Shown: positions 1-10,867 of the stretch, one piece after another
Layout: every line of letters starts with the position of its first letter
How positions within the stretch are numbered: position 1 is the stretch's first letter
Program-made: the position numbers and the translations under genes
Notes under the pieces: model-generated
Database searches by the model: none
What the model was told of the DNA's origin: nothing
What the model saw: the letters and a program-made list of their open reading frames with translations, nothing else
DNA from: Mixia osmundae IAM 14324
Lineage: Eukaryota; Basidiomycota; Mixiomycetes; Mixiales; Mixiaceae
Assembly (NCBI RefSeq): GCF_000708205.1
Contig: NW_014575558.1
Span: 785,146-849,145, forward strand
Direction of reading: 5' to 3'
DNA length: 64,000 bases

Positions 1-522
1 GTGTGTTGCTGAGAGCAGCGGCGAGGGTACAGTGGCGATTGGTCAACCAATCCGTGCGTTTTGTCAATCTTGCTATGCCGCCGACTTGCGCGCCGCGTGT
101 TGCAGCGATAGCCTGAGCAATACAAGCCATCAACAGACGACCGGAACGAGCGAGTCTCATCCTGGTGTGTTGTTGGCGAGACAAAGACAGACAAAGGCGG
201 ACAATTGTGCTGCGCTGTGCAGAAACAATTGGAGGAGTACATGAGACAGAATTGTATGGAACTGGAACGAAGAACGCATTATGTCCAATGCTTGCCGGTA
301 TTTGTTTTACACCGGTGAAGCGAATGTTGGGCGCAATCGCGCACTCGCATGTCGCGCCTCATGGTGACATCTAAAGAAGATCGAAGATCTGAACTGGCTT
401 AAGTCTCAGATAGAAGGCTTCTACGCTGCATACTAGCATCATGCAGACAAGAACTGAAGTTGCGAAGGCAAATTTGCATGCAAGTCTTCACATCTGAGCA
501 ACAGAGTGTCACGACGACCTGC
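1..522. other. no gene recognised
   Basis: Only short overlapping open frames lie here, with no signal peptide, domain or consistent splice pattern. It is the 3' flank of the first family-S gene plus unassigned DNA at the window edge. Confidence 0.4.
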
Positions 523-1111
523 TCACATGGCCTTCAAAGACGATCATCAGCCATGCAGAAAGTATGGTATGAATGTGCTTACAGGAATGGTGACCTTGTT
601 CTTCTGATCAGTGTCGCTACTGCACTGAAATCCGAACGAGGGCGCATTAGGTGGAGAGATATTGTCGACAGTCATCGCAGCGATTGCCACTCCTTCGATA
701 TCGCCATCATCGGCCACGTGGAGTGCAAGCGCGACCTGCCAATTGCCCCCGTCGAGGTAGAAATTGCCATTCTTAAGCGAATTGCCGATAACGACAGGGG
801 GTTCGTAAGTCACAGACTTCAAGCCACCATTAGGCTTGACGCTGTACTTGTGCGACTTCCAAACAAGATCGAAGCCACCACCGACGACTTTGCCAGCTTC
901 GTATTCACTCTACGCGAGTCCGAATGCGTCAGCGTGGAAGCTGCGGTACTATGAGTGTACTTGCCTGGAAGCCACACCACGTGTAAGGACCAGTGTGGCG
1001 GCGTTCGAGCGTGTTGGCATCGCGGGCTTCAATGCTTGCACCCAAGCTGAGCGTAGCAAGACAGAGAGCGAGAGCGGCAGGTATCATGGTCTTGAGAGAT
1101 TTGCTGAACAT
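523..1111 (-). CDS. family-S small secreted protein, copy S1
   Basis: Function unknown. The model has three exons (1111-965, 909-583, 531-523) and about 160 aa. Residues 1-25 form a signal peptide (MFSKSLKTMIPAALALCLAT...). A short propeptide follows and ends in the dibasic LERR just before HTGPYTWCGFQ. That is a likely Kex2 site, so the mature protein probably starts at HTGPYTWC. Exon 2 carries the family core, with VADDGDIEGVAIAAMTV and SFGFQCSSD. Intron 1 appears to start with GC (GCAAGT): nearby GT donors run into a stop, while the GC donor keeps the frame and matches the paralogues. The last exon is only 9 nt and its exact acceptor is inferred. The promoter and exon 1 are nearly identical to S3, but exon 2 is closest to S2. 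Confidence 0.72.
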
Positions 1112-1629
1112 GGTTGCACTGATTAGTCGAAGATGGTAAAGTCTGATGGTGAGTTGGGAGAAGCCAGAGCGCGCGGAGTCATTCCATCCCGAAACACTTT
1201 GCACAGCTCTGTCGTGTAATTGAGACTTCGCCGCGCATGTCGCAGCTCTGTTTGCTTCCGTAGAGCACTCGGACTTGAGTGAGCGTTTTGCAGACCAAAC
1301 GGCGTCACAAAAGATTTGGATCCGCGCATGTCCGCGGTCTCGTTGGATTCGGTGCCGAGAAAGCTCGAAATGCACACGGTGCGAAGAGCAGATGTGAGCG
1401 TATGTCCTGCGAGCTGTGCCGAATGTCGCTCATCACAGTGCCGGATAGCTGAAACCGACATCCAATCAATCCCTGCAGACGATGGAAAGGCGAGACTCTC
1501 AGGACAAACGGCTCAGGGCATACTTTGCATGCGAAGCCTCGCAGATGATCCCTTTGAGATCGAGAGGAAGCGCGACCTTTGGCGAGTTTTCTTGATCAGC
1601 GAGCGAGCGAAGAGTGCAGCTGCAGGGAA

Positions 1630-1647
1630 CGCGCGCGCGCGCGCGCG
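1630..1647. repeat. (CG)9 dinucleotide run
   Basis: Nine uninterrupted CG dinucleotides lie in the gap between S1 and S2, 3' of S2. Alternating CG of this length can adopt Z-DNA and is prone to slippage. No coding role is seen. Confidence 0.9.
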
Positions 1648-1747
1648 GAGTATAGCCGGAGCGGGAAATTCCGGCAGATGCATGAGTAGCATTAGAAGCC
1701 AAGATACAGGTTTATGATCTCAGACTGCCAGTACTTGCTCCGTCTGT

Positions 1748-2350
1748 TTAGTAGACCTGATTTTATTGCTCAGATCAGGCATCATCAGGGGCAGAAAATC
1801 CTGTCTCACCGGTATGGTGACTTTGTTTTGCTGACCCGAGTCGCTACTGCATTGGAAACCAAATGGAGGCGTTTTTGCTGGAAAGACCTTGTTGACAGTC
1901 ATGTATGCGATCGCCACGCCCTGAATGTCGCCATTGTTGGCAACGCGAAGCTGGAGTTCGACGTCCCAAGTGCCGGCATCCAGGTAGAAGTTAGCGTTCT
2001 CGAGCGTAGTGCCGACCATAGCGGGCGGCTCATAGATTGCAGATTTCAGGCCTTGGCCCGGAATCACAAGGTACTTGCCCGACTGCCAAACAAGATCAAT
2101 GCCAGCAGCGACGACCTTGCCTGGCTCATACTCGCTCTGCGTGACCTCTGCTTCAGCACAAAGATCACGCCACTGTAGGAGTACTCGCCTGGAAGCCACA
2201 CCACGTGTAAGGACCAGTGTGGCGACGTTCGAGCGTGTTGGCATCGCGAGCATGAATCGTGCCGACGGGGTTGCTCGCGCCCAAGGTGAGCGTAGCAAAG
2301 CAGAGAGCGATGACGGCAGCAATCATTGGCTGGAGAGACCGGCTGAACAT
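1748..2350 (-). CDS. family-S small secreted protein, copy S2
   Basis: Function unknown; about 165 aa in three exons (2350-2189, 2136-1810, 1756-1748). The signal peptide is MFSRSLQPMIAAVIALCFAT. It is followed by the family propeptide RDANTLERR and the start of the mature region, HTGPYTWCGFQ. The exon 2 core contains VANNGDIQGVAIAYMTV and PPFGFQCSSD, ending KVTIP. The first intron has a GC donor (GCGAGT): the GT two bases downstream would shift the frame into a stop. The 9-nt last exon adds only V-Y before TAA. The exon 2 protein is clearly closest to S1. It lies head-to-tail with S1 and S3, so this is a tandem array. Confidence 0.75.
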
Positions 2351-2960
2351 GACCAAATGCTCGGCTTTGAATAGCAAAGCCTGACGGTCAGGCGCATATT
2401 GTACGGGAAAAGCCGGAACTTGTCTCAAACCGAAACTTGTTTCAAGCCGGAGCTTGCATAGCGATCCGTTGTGTAGGCTGCATCGCTGGAACATCATTTC
2501 GCGTTTTGTTGTCAAGTATGTGTCGATCGATGCAACGCAACACTTGCATGTTTGTTACATATCAGTCGCAGCAATGTTCAGTGCAGGTGTGCATAAGTGG
2601 TCGCGAGCAAGGATTGCCATGATGCTGAGCATCCAGGAAGTGTGCTTTGAGAAGGCCTGAGACTCACTCGGAAGCGCGATAGGCCAGTGGCGCTGCGTGT
2701 GACTGCTTGGCGCCACATTCGGATCTAGCCAGTTGGCAGTAAAGAGGGACAGAGGTTGCATGGCAACTAGCATACAAGTGTCCAGGCAGAGGGCCGCAAC
2801 CTCTGCGCATGGTGCCTAGTAGCGAGCACAAGATCGAGCTCTCAGATAGTCGAGGGCGGCAATTGCAGCCGCGCAGTCGACGTTGAGATTACTATGCAAA
2901 CACTTCGGCTGTTACACAAGACTATATGGTCTTATCAGCCGAGTCTGATGGTGTCACTCC
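2351..2960. other. intergenic, no gene recognised
   Basis: The stretch holds the upstream region of S2 and the downstream region of S3. Open frames here are short and show no family-S motif, signal peptide or paired splice sites. Confidence 0.4.
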
Positions 2961-3548
2961 CTAGTAGCGCTGCGCATATGTTCGTCAGCTGAGCTGCCAT
3001 CAATAGAACGATCCTCTTACCGGAATGGTGACCTTGTTCTGCTGCTGAGGATCGCTACTGCACTGGAAGCCAAGGGAAACCACATTTGAGAACGTTGTAT
3101 CGCCAATTTTCAAATTAGCGAGAGCGATTCCTTGGATGTCGCCATCACTGCCGACTTTGGCTTGAAGATCGACGTCGTAGTTGTTTGCGCTCTTCAACAC
3201 AAAATTTGCGTCGTTGAGAGAGCCATGGTCCATGTAAGCGGGCTCGAAGTTTGCAAATGTCATGCCTTCGCCAGGCGAGACGACATACTTATTCGTATAC
3301 CAATTGAGGTAGAAGTAAAGACCGAGAACTTTGCCCGGCAAGTACTCCGTCTGTCGGCAATTGCGTTAATTTCCCATCATATGCAGGGCAGGGCAGCTCG
3401 CCTGAAGGCCACACCACGTGTAAGGACCAGTATGACGACGTTCGAGCGTGTTGGCATCGCGGGCGTCAATGCTTGCACCCAAACTGAGCGTAGCAAGACA
3501 GAGAGCGAGCGCGGCAGGTATCATAGTCTTGAGAGATTTGCTGAACAT
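2961..3548 (-). CDS. family-S small secreted protein, copy S3
   Basis: Function unknown; about 161 aa in three exons (3548-3402, 3350-3021, 2969-2961). It has a signal peptide, then RDANTLERR and HTGPYTWCGLQ. The exon 2 core has VGSDGDIQGIALANLKI and SLGFQCSSD. The first intron has a GC donor (GCGAGC), with no usable GT nearby. The 9-nt last exon gives R-Y-stop. Exon 1 and about 110 bp upstream are almost identical to S1. Exon 2, with MTFANFEPAY and LNDANFVL, instead matches pseudogene S5 at 27 kb. The gene therefore looks like a mosaic made by gene conversion or unequal exchange. Confidence 0.75.
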
Positions 3549-4627
3549 GGTTGGACTGATGAGTCGAAGATGGTAAAGTCTGATGGTGGGTTGGGAGAAG
3601 CCAGAGCGCGCGAAGTCATTCAATCCCGAAACACTTTGCACAGCCCCGTCGTATAACTGAGACTTCGCCGCCCAGAATCATACTCCTAGCTTGTGGTGTG
3701 AAACTTGCAAACAAAGTGACGGCTTTCATGTCCAAACGGTGTAAAGACATGTTTGTGCCCGTGCGTCTTAGCCAAGTTCATCGTAAAAGCAGCGACAGGT
3801 TGAAGTGAGTCCGAAGCAAGGCATCACTCGGCCAGGCTTTTGCGATAGCAATCATCTAGTTTGCACATCTGCCCGCGGATAGCTTGTCGTTGAGGGGCGT
3901 TCTGCCAGAACTTGTGATATGTGCGGTACGATGAGCTGTATGTGATCGTCGATGTGTATGGGTAGTTCTTTTGGGGAGCGGCCTTGACCGCAGACAAAGT
4001 CAAAGTACTACATGCGCATGGGCGCGACTAGGCAGAGCAATTACGGGCGCAACACGACACAGTGCAGACGGACAGCTGATGCACGGGTGACATGGGGTGA
4101 CTAGCGGGGGATCGATGCACACGTGCCAAGCGTGACTGCATGCCGAAGTAGATTGTAAATCCGAGGAAATTCAGAACTGGGAGCTTGATGGTCTAGTGAC
4201 CACGCGCGTCAAAGACAATTTCGACTGCGCGGCATGTGTGGTTTCCCAAGGCCAGCAAATGCGATGTCTGATGCAGACCTCACTACATATGGCAACTTTT
4301 CACGACAAACATGCAGCGCTCGTTGTCCAAGTCTGGTCTGCAGCCGTTCAAGAGCCGCTATAGAATGGTATCTGGTGCTTGTCGATTGTGAAGACCCTGT
4401 GTGTCCATGAAGTGGGCGATCGGGCAGAACGCAAGCGACGTACACGATCCCGAAGCTCTATTCCGGGAATGGATCAGCGTCGGAGCAGATGATATGACGA
4501 TGAGCGTACCAACTGCGTATCAGGCATCTCGATATCGCGGAGATGGTATCGCGTGGGCCAAATTGAGTCTATCGGATGATGGATCCAGAGCTCAAACTGT
4601 CTTTTGCCATCGACAACTACAGCGAGC
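3549..4627. other. gene-poor stretch, about 1.1 kb
   Basis: The first ~110 bp are the S3 promoter, duplicated upstream of S1. Beyond that only short open frames occur. None shows a signal peptide, known domain or convincing intron pattern, and no RNA gene was recognised. Confidence 0.4.
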
Positions 4628-5032
4628 TCAGCGCCAGATCATGATAGCGACTGAAGGCAAACATTTGAATCCTGAAGTGAGCTCCTTGTGAATGTTATCC
4701 CACTCGTTGCTGAGTGCGGTGATCGTGCCGGTGTCAACGATCAGAGATTGAGGATCAGGAGAGATCTGCACGTTCTGCGAATGTTCTTTGAGCTACAGTC
4801 TATGGATTTGGAGCGGTATTGAGCTGACATTGGCATCTTTCGAGAATCGTATGCGGAAAGTCGAGTGATACACCAGACCACCGTTGCCGTACATCGACAC
4901 CTCACCAAAATGCACTCGACCGAAGGTGCGTTTGGCGAGATCTGCCGTGTAGGCCAAGCTGACAGCGCTGACCGTCCGCTCAAGGAGCAGCACGAGCAAG
5001 CAAAATACGATGCTGGCAAACATCGTGACCAA
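4628..5032 (-). CDS. putative small secreted protein with an internal TAG
   Basis: The start gives a strong signal peptide (MVTMFASIVFCLLVLLLERT, cleavage likely after VSA). About 55 residues of plausible secreted sequence follow, including YTADLAKRTFGRVHFGEVSM. One in-frame TAG at 4793-4795 interrupts the frame. The same frame then continues for 54 codons (NVQISPDPQSLIVDTGTITA and onward) to TGA at 4628. The TAG may be the acceptor of a short in-frame intron; a 36-nt GTCAGC...CTGTAG candidate exists. Otherwise the gene is broken. No family is recognised. Confidence 0.42.
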
Positions 5033-5217
5033 AGTCGCGTCGAGTGGTAAAGAAGGAAGCGCTAAAGCAGAGTGAGACGAAGAGGGGCGTAGAATCGTCC
5101 GGTAGCATCAGGCGCACATTGCAAGAGCATGGAGAGAGGTTTCAGCGTTTAGGAGCGAATGGGGACCGGCAAACAATTTCTAAATAAGAAGACGCGAGCG
5201 AGGGATCATCCTTCCAG

Positions 5218-5225
5218 TATATAAA
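5218..5225 (+). promoter_or_regulatory. TATA box
   Basis: TATATAAA lies about 105 bp upstream of the ATG at 5330, a sensible spacing for a fungal promoter with a short leader. The motif is partly palindromic, so it could also serve the minus-strand gene starting at 5032. Confidence 0.45.
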
Positions 5226-5329
5226 CCATGAACTGACCAACCCGTCCGTGTGAAGCACGCACTATGTCATGCACCTTGCAGATAATACGACGGGACTAGC
5301 TCTCCCGTTGAGCAGTCCTCACTCCTCGC

Positions 5330-5971
5330 TTGAAAACGATGCGTTTGGTTTTCGCTGCTTTCGTGGGTTTTCTCGCAAGCGATGTGGCTGCACCTGCCGC
5401 TAGTCCTATCTCACGCCTCGATGGCTTGATCTGCTCTTACTCGGTACCTCTCAGGAGCTTCAGATCGCTCAACAGCGGCTTCGTTGCCATGATCGCTTAT
5501 CGCCCGAGTGACACCATCTCAGTCTGCCCCACATCCGACTGCATGCTGCTTCTCTGAGATGACCACGCAAGCTATTTAGGCGACCTTTGTCTCACGAGGT
5601 GCTAGTAGTGATGCCACGCTTGGCAAGCTCTCGAGCAAAGATCAGCTTTATGCCGGATTTCTATGTAGGCTATGCTTGCCGGCGGTTGGCACTGGATGAG
5701 ATACGAATGACCTTTGCAGTGGAGCCGAATGGCAACAAGGTCCGATTTCCTTGTTCTATCCAAACGATGGCAGTCTCCAAGGCGTCTCCTTCCGTGATGT
5801 TCTTTTTTTTTTTGAGTCGATGGCGAAACACTCTACGTCAATCAGGTAAGCCGAACGCTTGAACAGCCGGTGATGAGCTCATGCGGATGCCGGCAGCTCG
5901 AGGGCCTCAGCATGAACTGCAACGGCAGAAAGATTGGCCTTGGCCACCTGCGTAGATCGAACCCGTGCTAA
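5330..5971 (+). CDS. putative secreted protein, several exons, model uncertain
   Basis: A TATA box precedes an ATG whose product starts with a signal peptide (MRLVFAAFVGFLASDVAAPA after MKT). Downstream pieces look coding but lie in different frames. SSDATLGKLSSKDQLYAGFL is followed by a good donor GTAGGC. Then comes LFYPNDGSLQGVSFRDV up to a T-run at about 5804-5813. After it come DGETLYVNQ with a good GTAAGC donor and a last exon LEGLSMNCNGRKIGLGHLR ending SNPC. The frame change at the T-run has no obvious intron. It may be a homopolymer sequencing error or a real break. Function unknown. Confidence 0.35.
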
Positions 5972-6037
5972 GACGCCGTGGCACTGTTGTTGACCAGACT
6001 ACAATGACAACAGCCCATAGCATACTATATAGAGCTT

Positions 6038-7207
6038 CTAAGATTCGACGAGCGAGAGGTAGTTACTCGGCGCTATACCGACCTCGCTCGAGGCTTGTCG
6101 TCGGCATCGCCACCACTTGCCAGATTTGTCCAGCACATCCAGTATCTCTCCCTTTGTGAATGAGATCTCGTTGGGATCTTCTGGATTGGCGCTGTAAGCG
6201 TAGAGTGCTTTTGCTTGGCCAACGGGTTCGGCGATTGACATTGAGCCCGTCGAGCGATGGGTCTGCTGTGTCGGCGGACGATCATCACCACCTGTTCGGA
6301 CGGGAGGATTGGCAAGATAGTGCGTCGAACCATTCGCGCCCGTCTGATTGCTGTTCACACTGATCATATTTTGACTGGACGTGCCTAGCGCTTGGCCATT
6401 GGAAGCCGAAGAAACGAATGAGCCCGATGTTGTTGCAGGCGTGGGTACAGGCGAGCGATGCATGTCGCGTGATTTCGACAAGCGAGAAACACTGCGGCGA
6501 TGCTGGAGCGTGTTCGGATCGCCAAAGAGCCTGAAGAATTGACCGTCTTCAGAAGAGGTGAAGTAGAGCAACCACAGGATCTGCAGCACTTGTCAGCTGG
6601 CCAGTCAACTCTCTGACACGTACTCACGTCGACGATGATAATGAGAAGCCAGCCTACTCCGACTGCTTCGAGTGCGCTTGTAGGGCCATAGATGCCCGTG
6701 TTGATGCCGCTAGCTGCAATGACGATCGTAATGGCAAGGAATGCGCTGATCTATACGATACTTGCCGGATGAGCCACACCGGACAGGCAGCACATTGAGG
6801 AAAACCCGCACCTGATGCCTGACTTCGTCCCTCCGTTCGAGCAGGAAAGAATAGAGAACTGAATAGATCAAGCCGACTTGCAAGAAGATGCCTGTCATAT
6901 CGTGTTCAGCTTCGAACTATCTCTGAGACTGTTGACTTACCCAGCCAGGCTATGCCAATCACAGAGTGGGTGCCGCCATGATGGCGATAATCTGCTTCCG
7001 CGACGCATTCTGCAGACGGGTCGCTTGAGCTTATGCCGGCTGATAGCTCGCGAGCAGACGTACGTCCCAAGAATGCAGTCAGCCAGCCTGCGCCTCCAAC
7101 AGCGATGGTGGCCAGTAGCGGCTTATTTCTTAGCCTACGGAAGTAGACAGGTCAGGTTGTGATGTCGCAGGAGAGCTGAAACGCACAAGACGGACTGAGT
7201 GGCCATA
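6038..7207 (-). CDS. SHO1: Sho1 osmosensor, four-TM SH3 adaptor
   Basis: Sho1 is a plasma-membrane sensor and adaptor for the HOG and filamentous-growth MAP kinase pathways. Its SH3 domain recruits Pbs2 in yeasts. The model has six exons (7207-7188, 7134-7064, 7009-6941, 6891-6812, 6750-6628, 6580-6038) and 301 aa. All introns are GT-AG and the total length is a multiple of three. Four TM helices can be seen: LLATIAVGGAGWLTAFLG, FLQVGLIYSVLYSFLL, ISAFLAITIVIAASG and VGVGWLLIIIVDILWLLYF. The Sho1 signature YFTSSEDGQFF follows the last helix. A Ser/Thr-rich linker leads to the C-terminal SH3 domain (ALYAYSANPEDPNEISFTKG, then GKWW and IAPSNYLSLV). The first coding exon is only 20 nt. The gene is divergent from BRCA2. 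Confidence 0.93.
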
Positions 7208-7882
7208 CTAGCTCGAACAGTGTCAAAGCGAGCTACAAGAGGGCGGAAGAGAATCTGGGGAGAGCGATGTACTTGTCGGTCGACGGTCGTCACTGGCAAA
7301 GACAAGTAGCAGAGTGTCAGCATCACAATCCTCGTCAGGATGAGACGGCGCGCAAAGGTGAAGCGTTTCGGCGGATTGCGCACAGACCGCCGTTCGAGCC
7401 GGAGAGATGAACAGATGGAGGCCTTGTGGACTTACGCTATGTGATGAGCTCGTACCGGCCACGGACAGCAGTGTCAAGATTGCGAATATATCAACAGCGT
7501 CAGGGACACGGCGTCAGATGGTCGACTGTCCAAGGCCCTATCTGGACTCTACTCGTAGCTAAAGACGCGACAAAGAGTCTCGTCTGCGTGCTAGACAGTA
7601 TCGCTGGAGTAGACAGACAGCCGAGTCAAGTTTGGTAAAGAGCTTTGGTCGGCCTGTGCTCGAATTGCGCCCGAGCGTGACCCTAAGCGCGTTTGAGGTT
7701 GGAGCGTAAGAGCTCTGTCTGCCTGGCGCACACAGCTCTGCACGGCCTGATGCGCGCTACTGTGACGCTGTCGAGTCTGGCTCTGAGGATGTGTACCGCC
7801 TCGTGCTGATGCTCGTGTCGCGAAAACCCAAAGTCAGCAGAACGCGATCGGCGTCGAAAGTCAACAGGCAAGCAAGCCGGCA
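7208..7882. other. intergenic region between divergent SHO1 and BRCA2
   Basis: About 675 bp separate the two start codons and should hold both promoters and leaders. Several short frames cross it on both strands, but none connects to either gene by a credible splice. No regulatory motif could be assigned. Confidence 0.45.
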
Positions 7883-10867
7883 ATGCCTCCGACGTGGCGG
7901 GCCCTTCGCGACGTCTCGAGGCATTCTGAGGAGCTCAAGGCCGAGCAAGAGATGGAGCTGCATTCCGATGGCGACGAGTGGATGTTCGCAGGCTTGGCCG
8001 ATGATACTCTGCCTCCCTCGTCGTACGCAAGTCGGTTGCGGCGCTCGTCTCGCTCGCCCAGCAAGAGCCGTGCTGTCCAGGCCACGCCTTCACCCCGCAA
8101 GCGCAGAAGGACATCTGCAAGGACAATGAGCAGTCAAACATCAGTCAAGTCCGACGTGCAGGAGGATGATTACGGACAGGAGATTTGCTGGGAAGAAGCA
8201 GACCTTGACGCTCTCGTAAGGACCGATACACGATTGAGCAAGCAAGCAGCACCCACAGACGGTTCAGTGGCATTCAAGACCGCCAAAGGAAATCAAGTGG
8301 CCAGACCCTCGGCTCAAGCGCGCAGCAAAGCTCAAGCTCTGCTTGATCTGCCCTCGTCGCCTCAGCAGAACACAAACGCACCTCATCTGCCTGACCGGCC
8401 ACGAAGGTCGCGTCGGCCTACGCTGTCTTCGGGCGCACTAGCCTCGATAGAGGCAGATCGCATCGAGTCAGCTGTACGTGCTTCACAAGTGCCTGATCCG
8501 GCGCCTTCGTCCTCTGCGGCGTCAGACACAGATCGTCTCATCGCTTTGGAAGAAGAGCGGTTTGGGCAGAAAGCACAGTCCTTCCAGACCGCGACTGCGA
8601 GCGCAGGCTTCATCTCTGGTTTCGGCAAGACATGGGCTGCACCTTCATCGCAAGCGCTCAGACAAGCGCGTGCAAAGCTAGAAGCAGACCTGACCCCGCC
8701 TGATGCCAATGCTGCTCCCCCTCCCGCGAGAGAAGGGCTCACAGACGAGTTCAAGACGCCAGCCAAGGGCTTCAAGGTCAATCTGACGGAGAAGCGTGCA
8801 CCTTTGGGTGCATGTAGTCCCAATACCGTTCAAAGGTCGCCCCTCCCTGCCAGAGCCCTGCGCTTAGAGCATCCTCAGGCAGACAAGTTCGTGACGATCG
8901 CCGTCGAGACGAGGTTAGATCCTGTTGCTCCATCCAACAATCTAGTAGAAACTGCCAGTATGGCATCGTTCCGAACCGATACAGCTGCTGAGACGCCGCT
9001 ACGCCCTCTTCGCTCGGCTACTAATCACCTAGCTTCTCCTGCAGTAACGAGCAGGACAACGCCTAAGCTCCAAAAGACGGCTACGCCGACCAGAAGGACA
9101 ACTCTGCAAAACGCTACGCCGGGACCTTCTGGCAGGAAGATTCACCTGGGCATGACGCCTCGATCTGCTCATGCTGGTTCGCATAAGAAGTTCAAAACGC
9201 CTTTCAAGAACGGCCAGAGACCGGCTCATCTAGATCTGGCAAGGACAGTGTCTAATGTCAGTACACCTACGAGAGGACCAGTGCTCAGCAAGCTACGGCC
9301 TCTGCCTTCGGAGCAAAAGCGCGAGCTGGACATCTCTATCGATGCTGCATTGCGACTGACATGGCAGCAAGCGCAAATACATCCGTGTAACGTCTCGTGC
9401 TGCACAGAGTACGCCACCCAATTCTTGTCTTAACAGCGCTGACGATGTAGACAGATCGGTGCCCTTGCTCACTTTGAAAAGCGCAGCACGATATGCATTT
9501 GCTCCGCACCAAACTGCTGCTCAAGCTTTGCAAGACTTACTGACACGCGGGATGACGATGCTAGATCAACCTTGGGTCACCAATCACTGGTCTCAGATCT
9601 TATGGAAGCTCTCGTCACAATGTCACCACACAGCTGCGCCGTCTGTCATGCTGTCACGATGGTCATATGAGCACGTGATGCATCAACTCGGCATACGCTA
9701 CGATATCGAGATCAATCAGGCCAAACGCTCGATTCTGAAGAGGATACACGAAGCAGATGCATCGCCTGCCTCGTCCATGATCTTGCTCATCTCTGACATA
9801 TTGCTAAGCGATTCGGAAGACGATCCGGACAACGAATGTCGTCCTATTGGCCTAGAACTGTCAGATGGATGGTATCGCATCAGAGCCACTATAGATGCTG
9901 CACTCTTACGAGCGATTGCGAAAGGCAAATTGAAGACCGGCAGCAAGATTGCGATTAGCGAAGCGAGACTGAAGGCATCCATTCGTGACGGCGTCGATGC
10001 CTTGCGCGCACTCGAATGCTCGACGCTGGCCATCAGCGCTAACGCTATGAAACTCGCTCGATGGGACGCTCGACTAGGTCTGCACCCTGGCAAGTTTGTG
10101 TCGACTTTGCGCAGTCTCAACAGCGACGGAGGAGCGGTCGGTCTGATGGATCTAGAGATTCTGAGCGTGCTACCCATCGGCTTCAACTACGCTGGACGAC
10201 AGAACGAGGGCGAGGCGGCTGTACAGCCCTGGCATGAAGGTGAAGAGATGGCACGTCAAGATCGCTTGCGGGTTTGTCCCTCTTTCTGATCCCCATGACC
10301 ACCCGTTGATAGTGGTTCGTGCAGGCCGATCGCGAAGCTGCGCAAGAAGGGCTGACAGCGAAACTCGAAAGAGAGCTAGAGGAGATCAGCGCGCTACATC
10401 AGCGTATCCAGGATGCTATCCATCGACGCACCGTTCGACCTTCTGCCTACAACGGCTTCCTCGATCCGAGCGAATTACTCGATGAGCTCCTCGAAGCGAA
10501 AGACAAGCAACTCGCACTGCGAGACACTCCCGCAGCACTGCTTCACGAGATCAGTACTGTTGCGCTTCAGCGCATAGAGTCAACGCGGTTCTCTCTCTCG
10601 AGCGTCCCTTCAGATATCATGGCACTCTACCCAGAAAAACAAGTTCGCAGCTTCCGTGTTCTACGCGTGCAAGACTCTGTCGTCACTCGGCCTCGCTCTC
10701 ACGAAGCTTTGCTGACGGTATGGGATATCAAAGAGCTGGGTGTTGATTTCCAGGTCGGTCAGAAGTATTGGGTCAGTCAGCTCTGGCCTGCTTCCCCAAA
10801 CTCGTGGCACAAATCGAAAACCATCTCTCTCAAGACGACCAAGAGTACTCGATGGCGCGCTCATTAG
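7883..10867 (+). CDS. BRCA2: BRCA2/Brh2 recombination mediator
   Basis: BRCA2 loads Rad51 onto RPA-coated ssDNA in homologous recombination, with Dss1 as partner. The model has three exons (7883-9386, 9451-10271, 10325-10867), 955 aa. Residues 1-500 are disordered and basic. They contain one BRC-like repeat near residue 241 (GFISGFGKTWAAPSSQALRQ), fitting the BRC pattern of an aromatic-small core plus a following helix. A helical domain follows around residue 500. Then comes OB1 (LELSDGWYRIRATIDAALL, ISANAMKLARWDARLG, LRSLNSDGGAVG). OB2 has a Tower-like insert (ADREAAQEGLTAKLEREL) and the strand EALLTVWDIKELGVDFQVGQ. The frame stops just after OB2, so OB3 is absent. This resembles the reduced Brh2 architecture of smut fungi more than human BRCA2. 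Confidence 0.93.
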
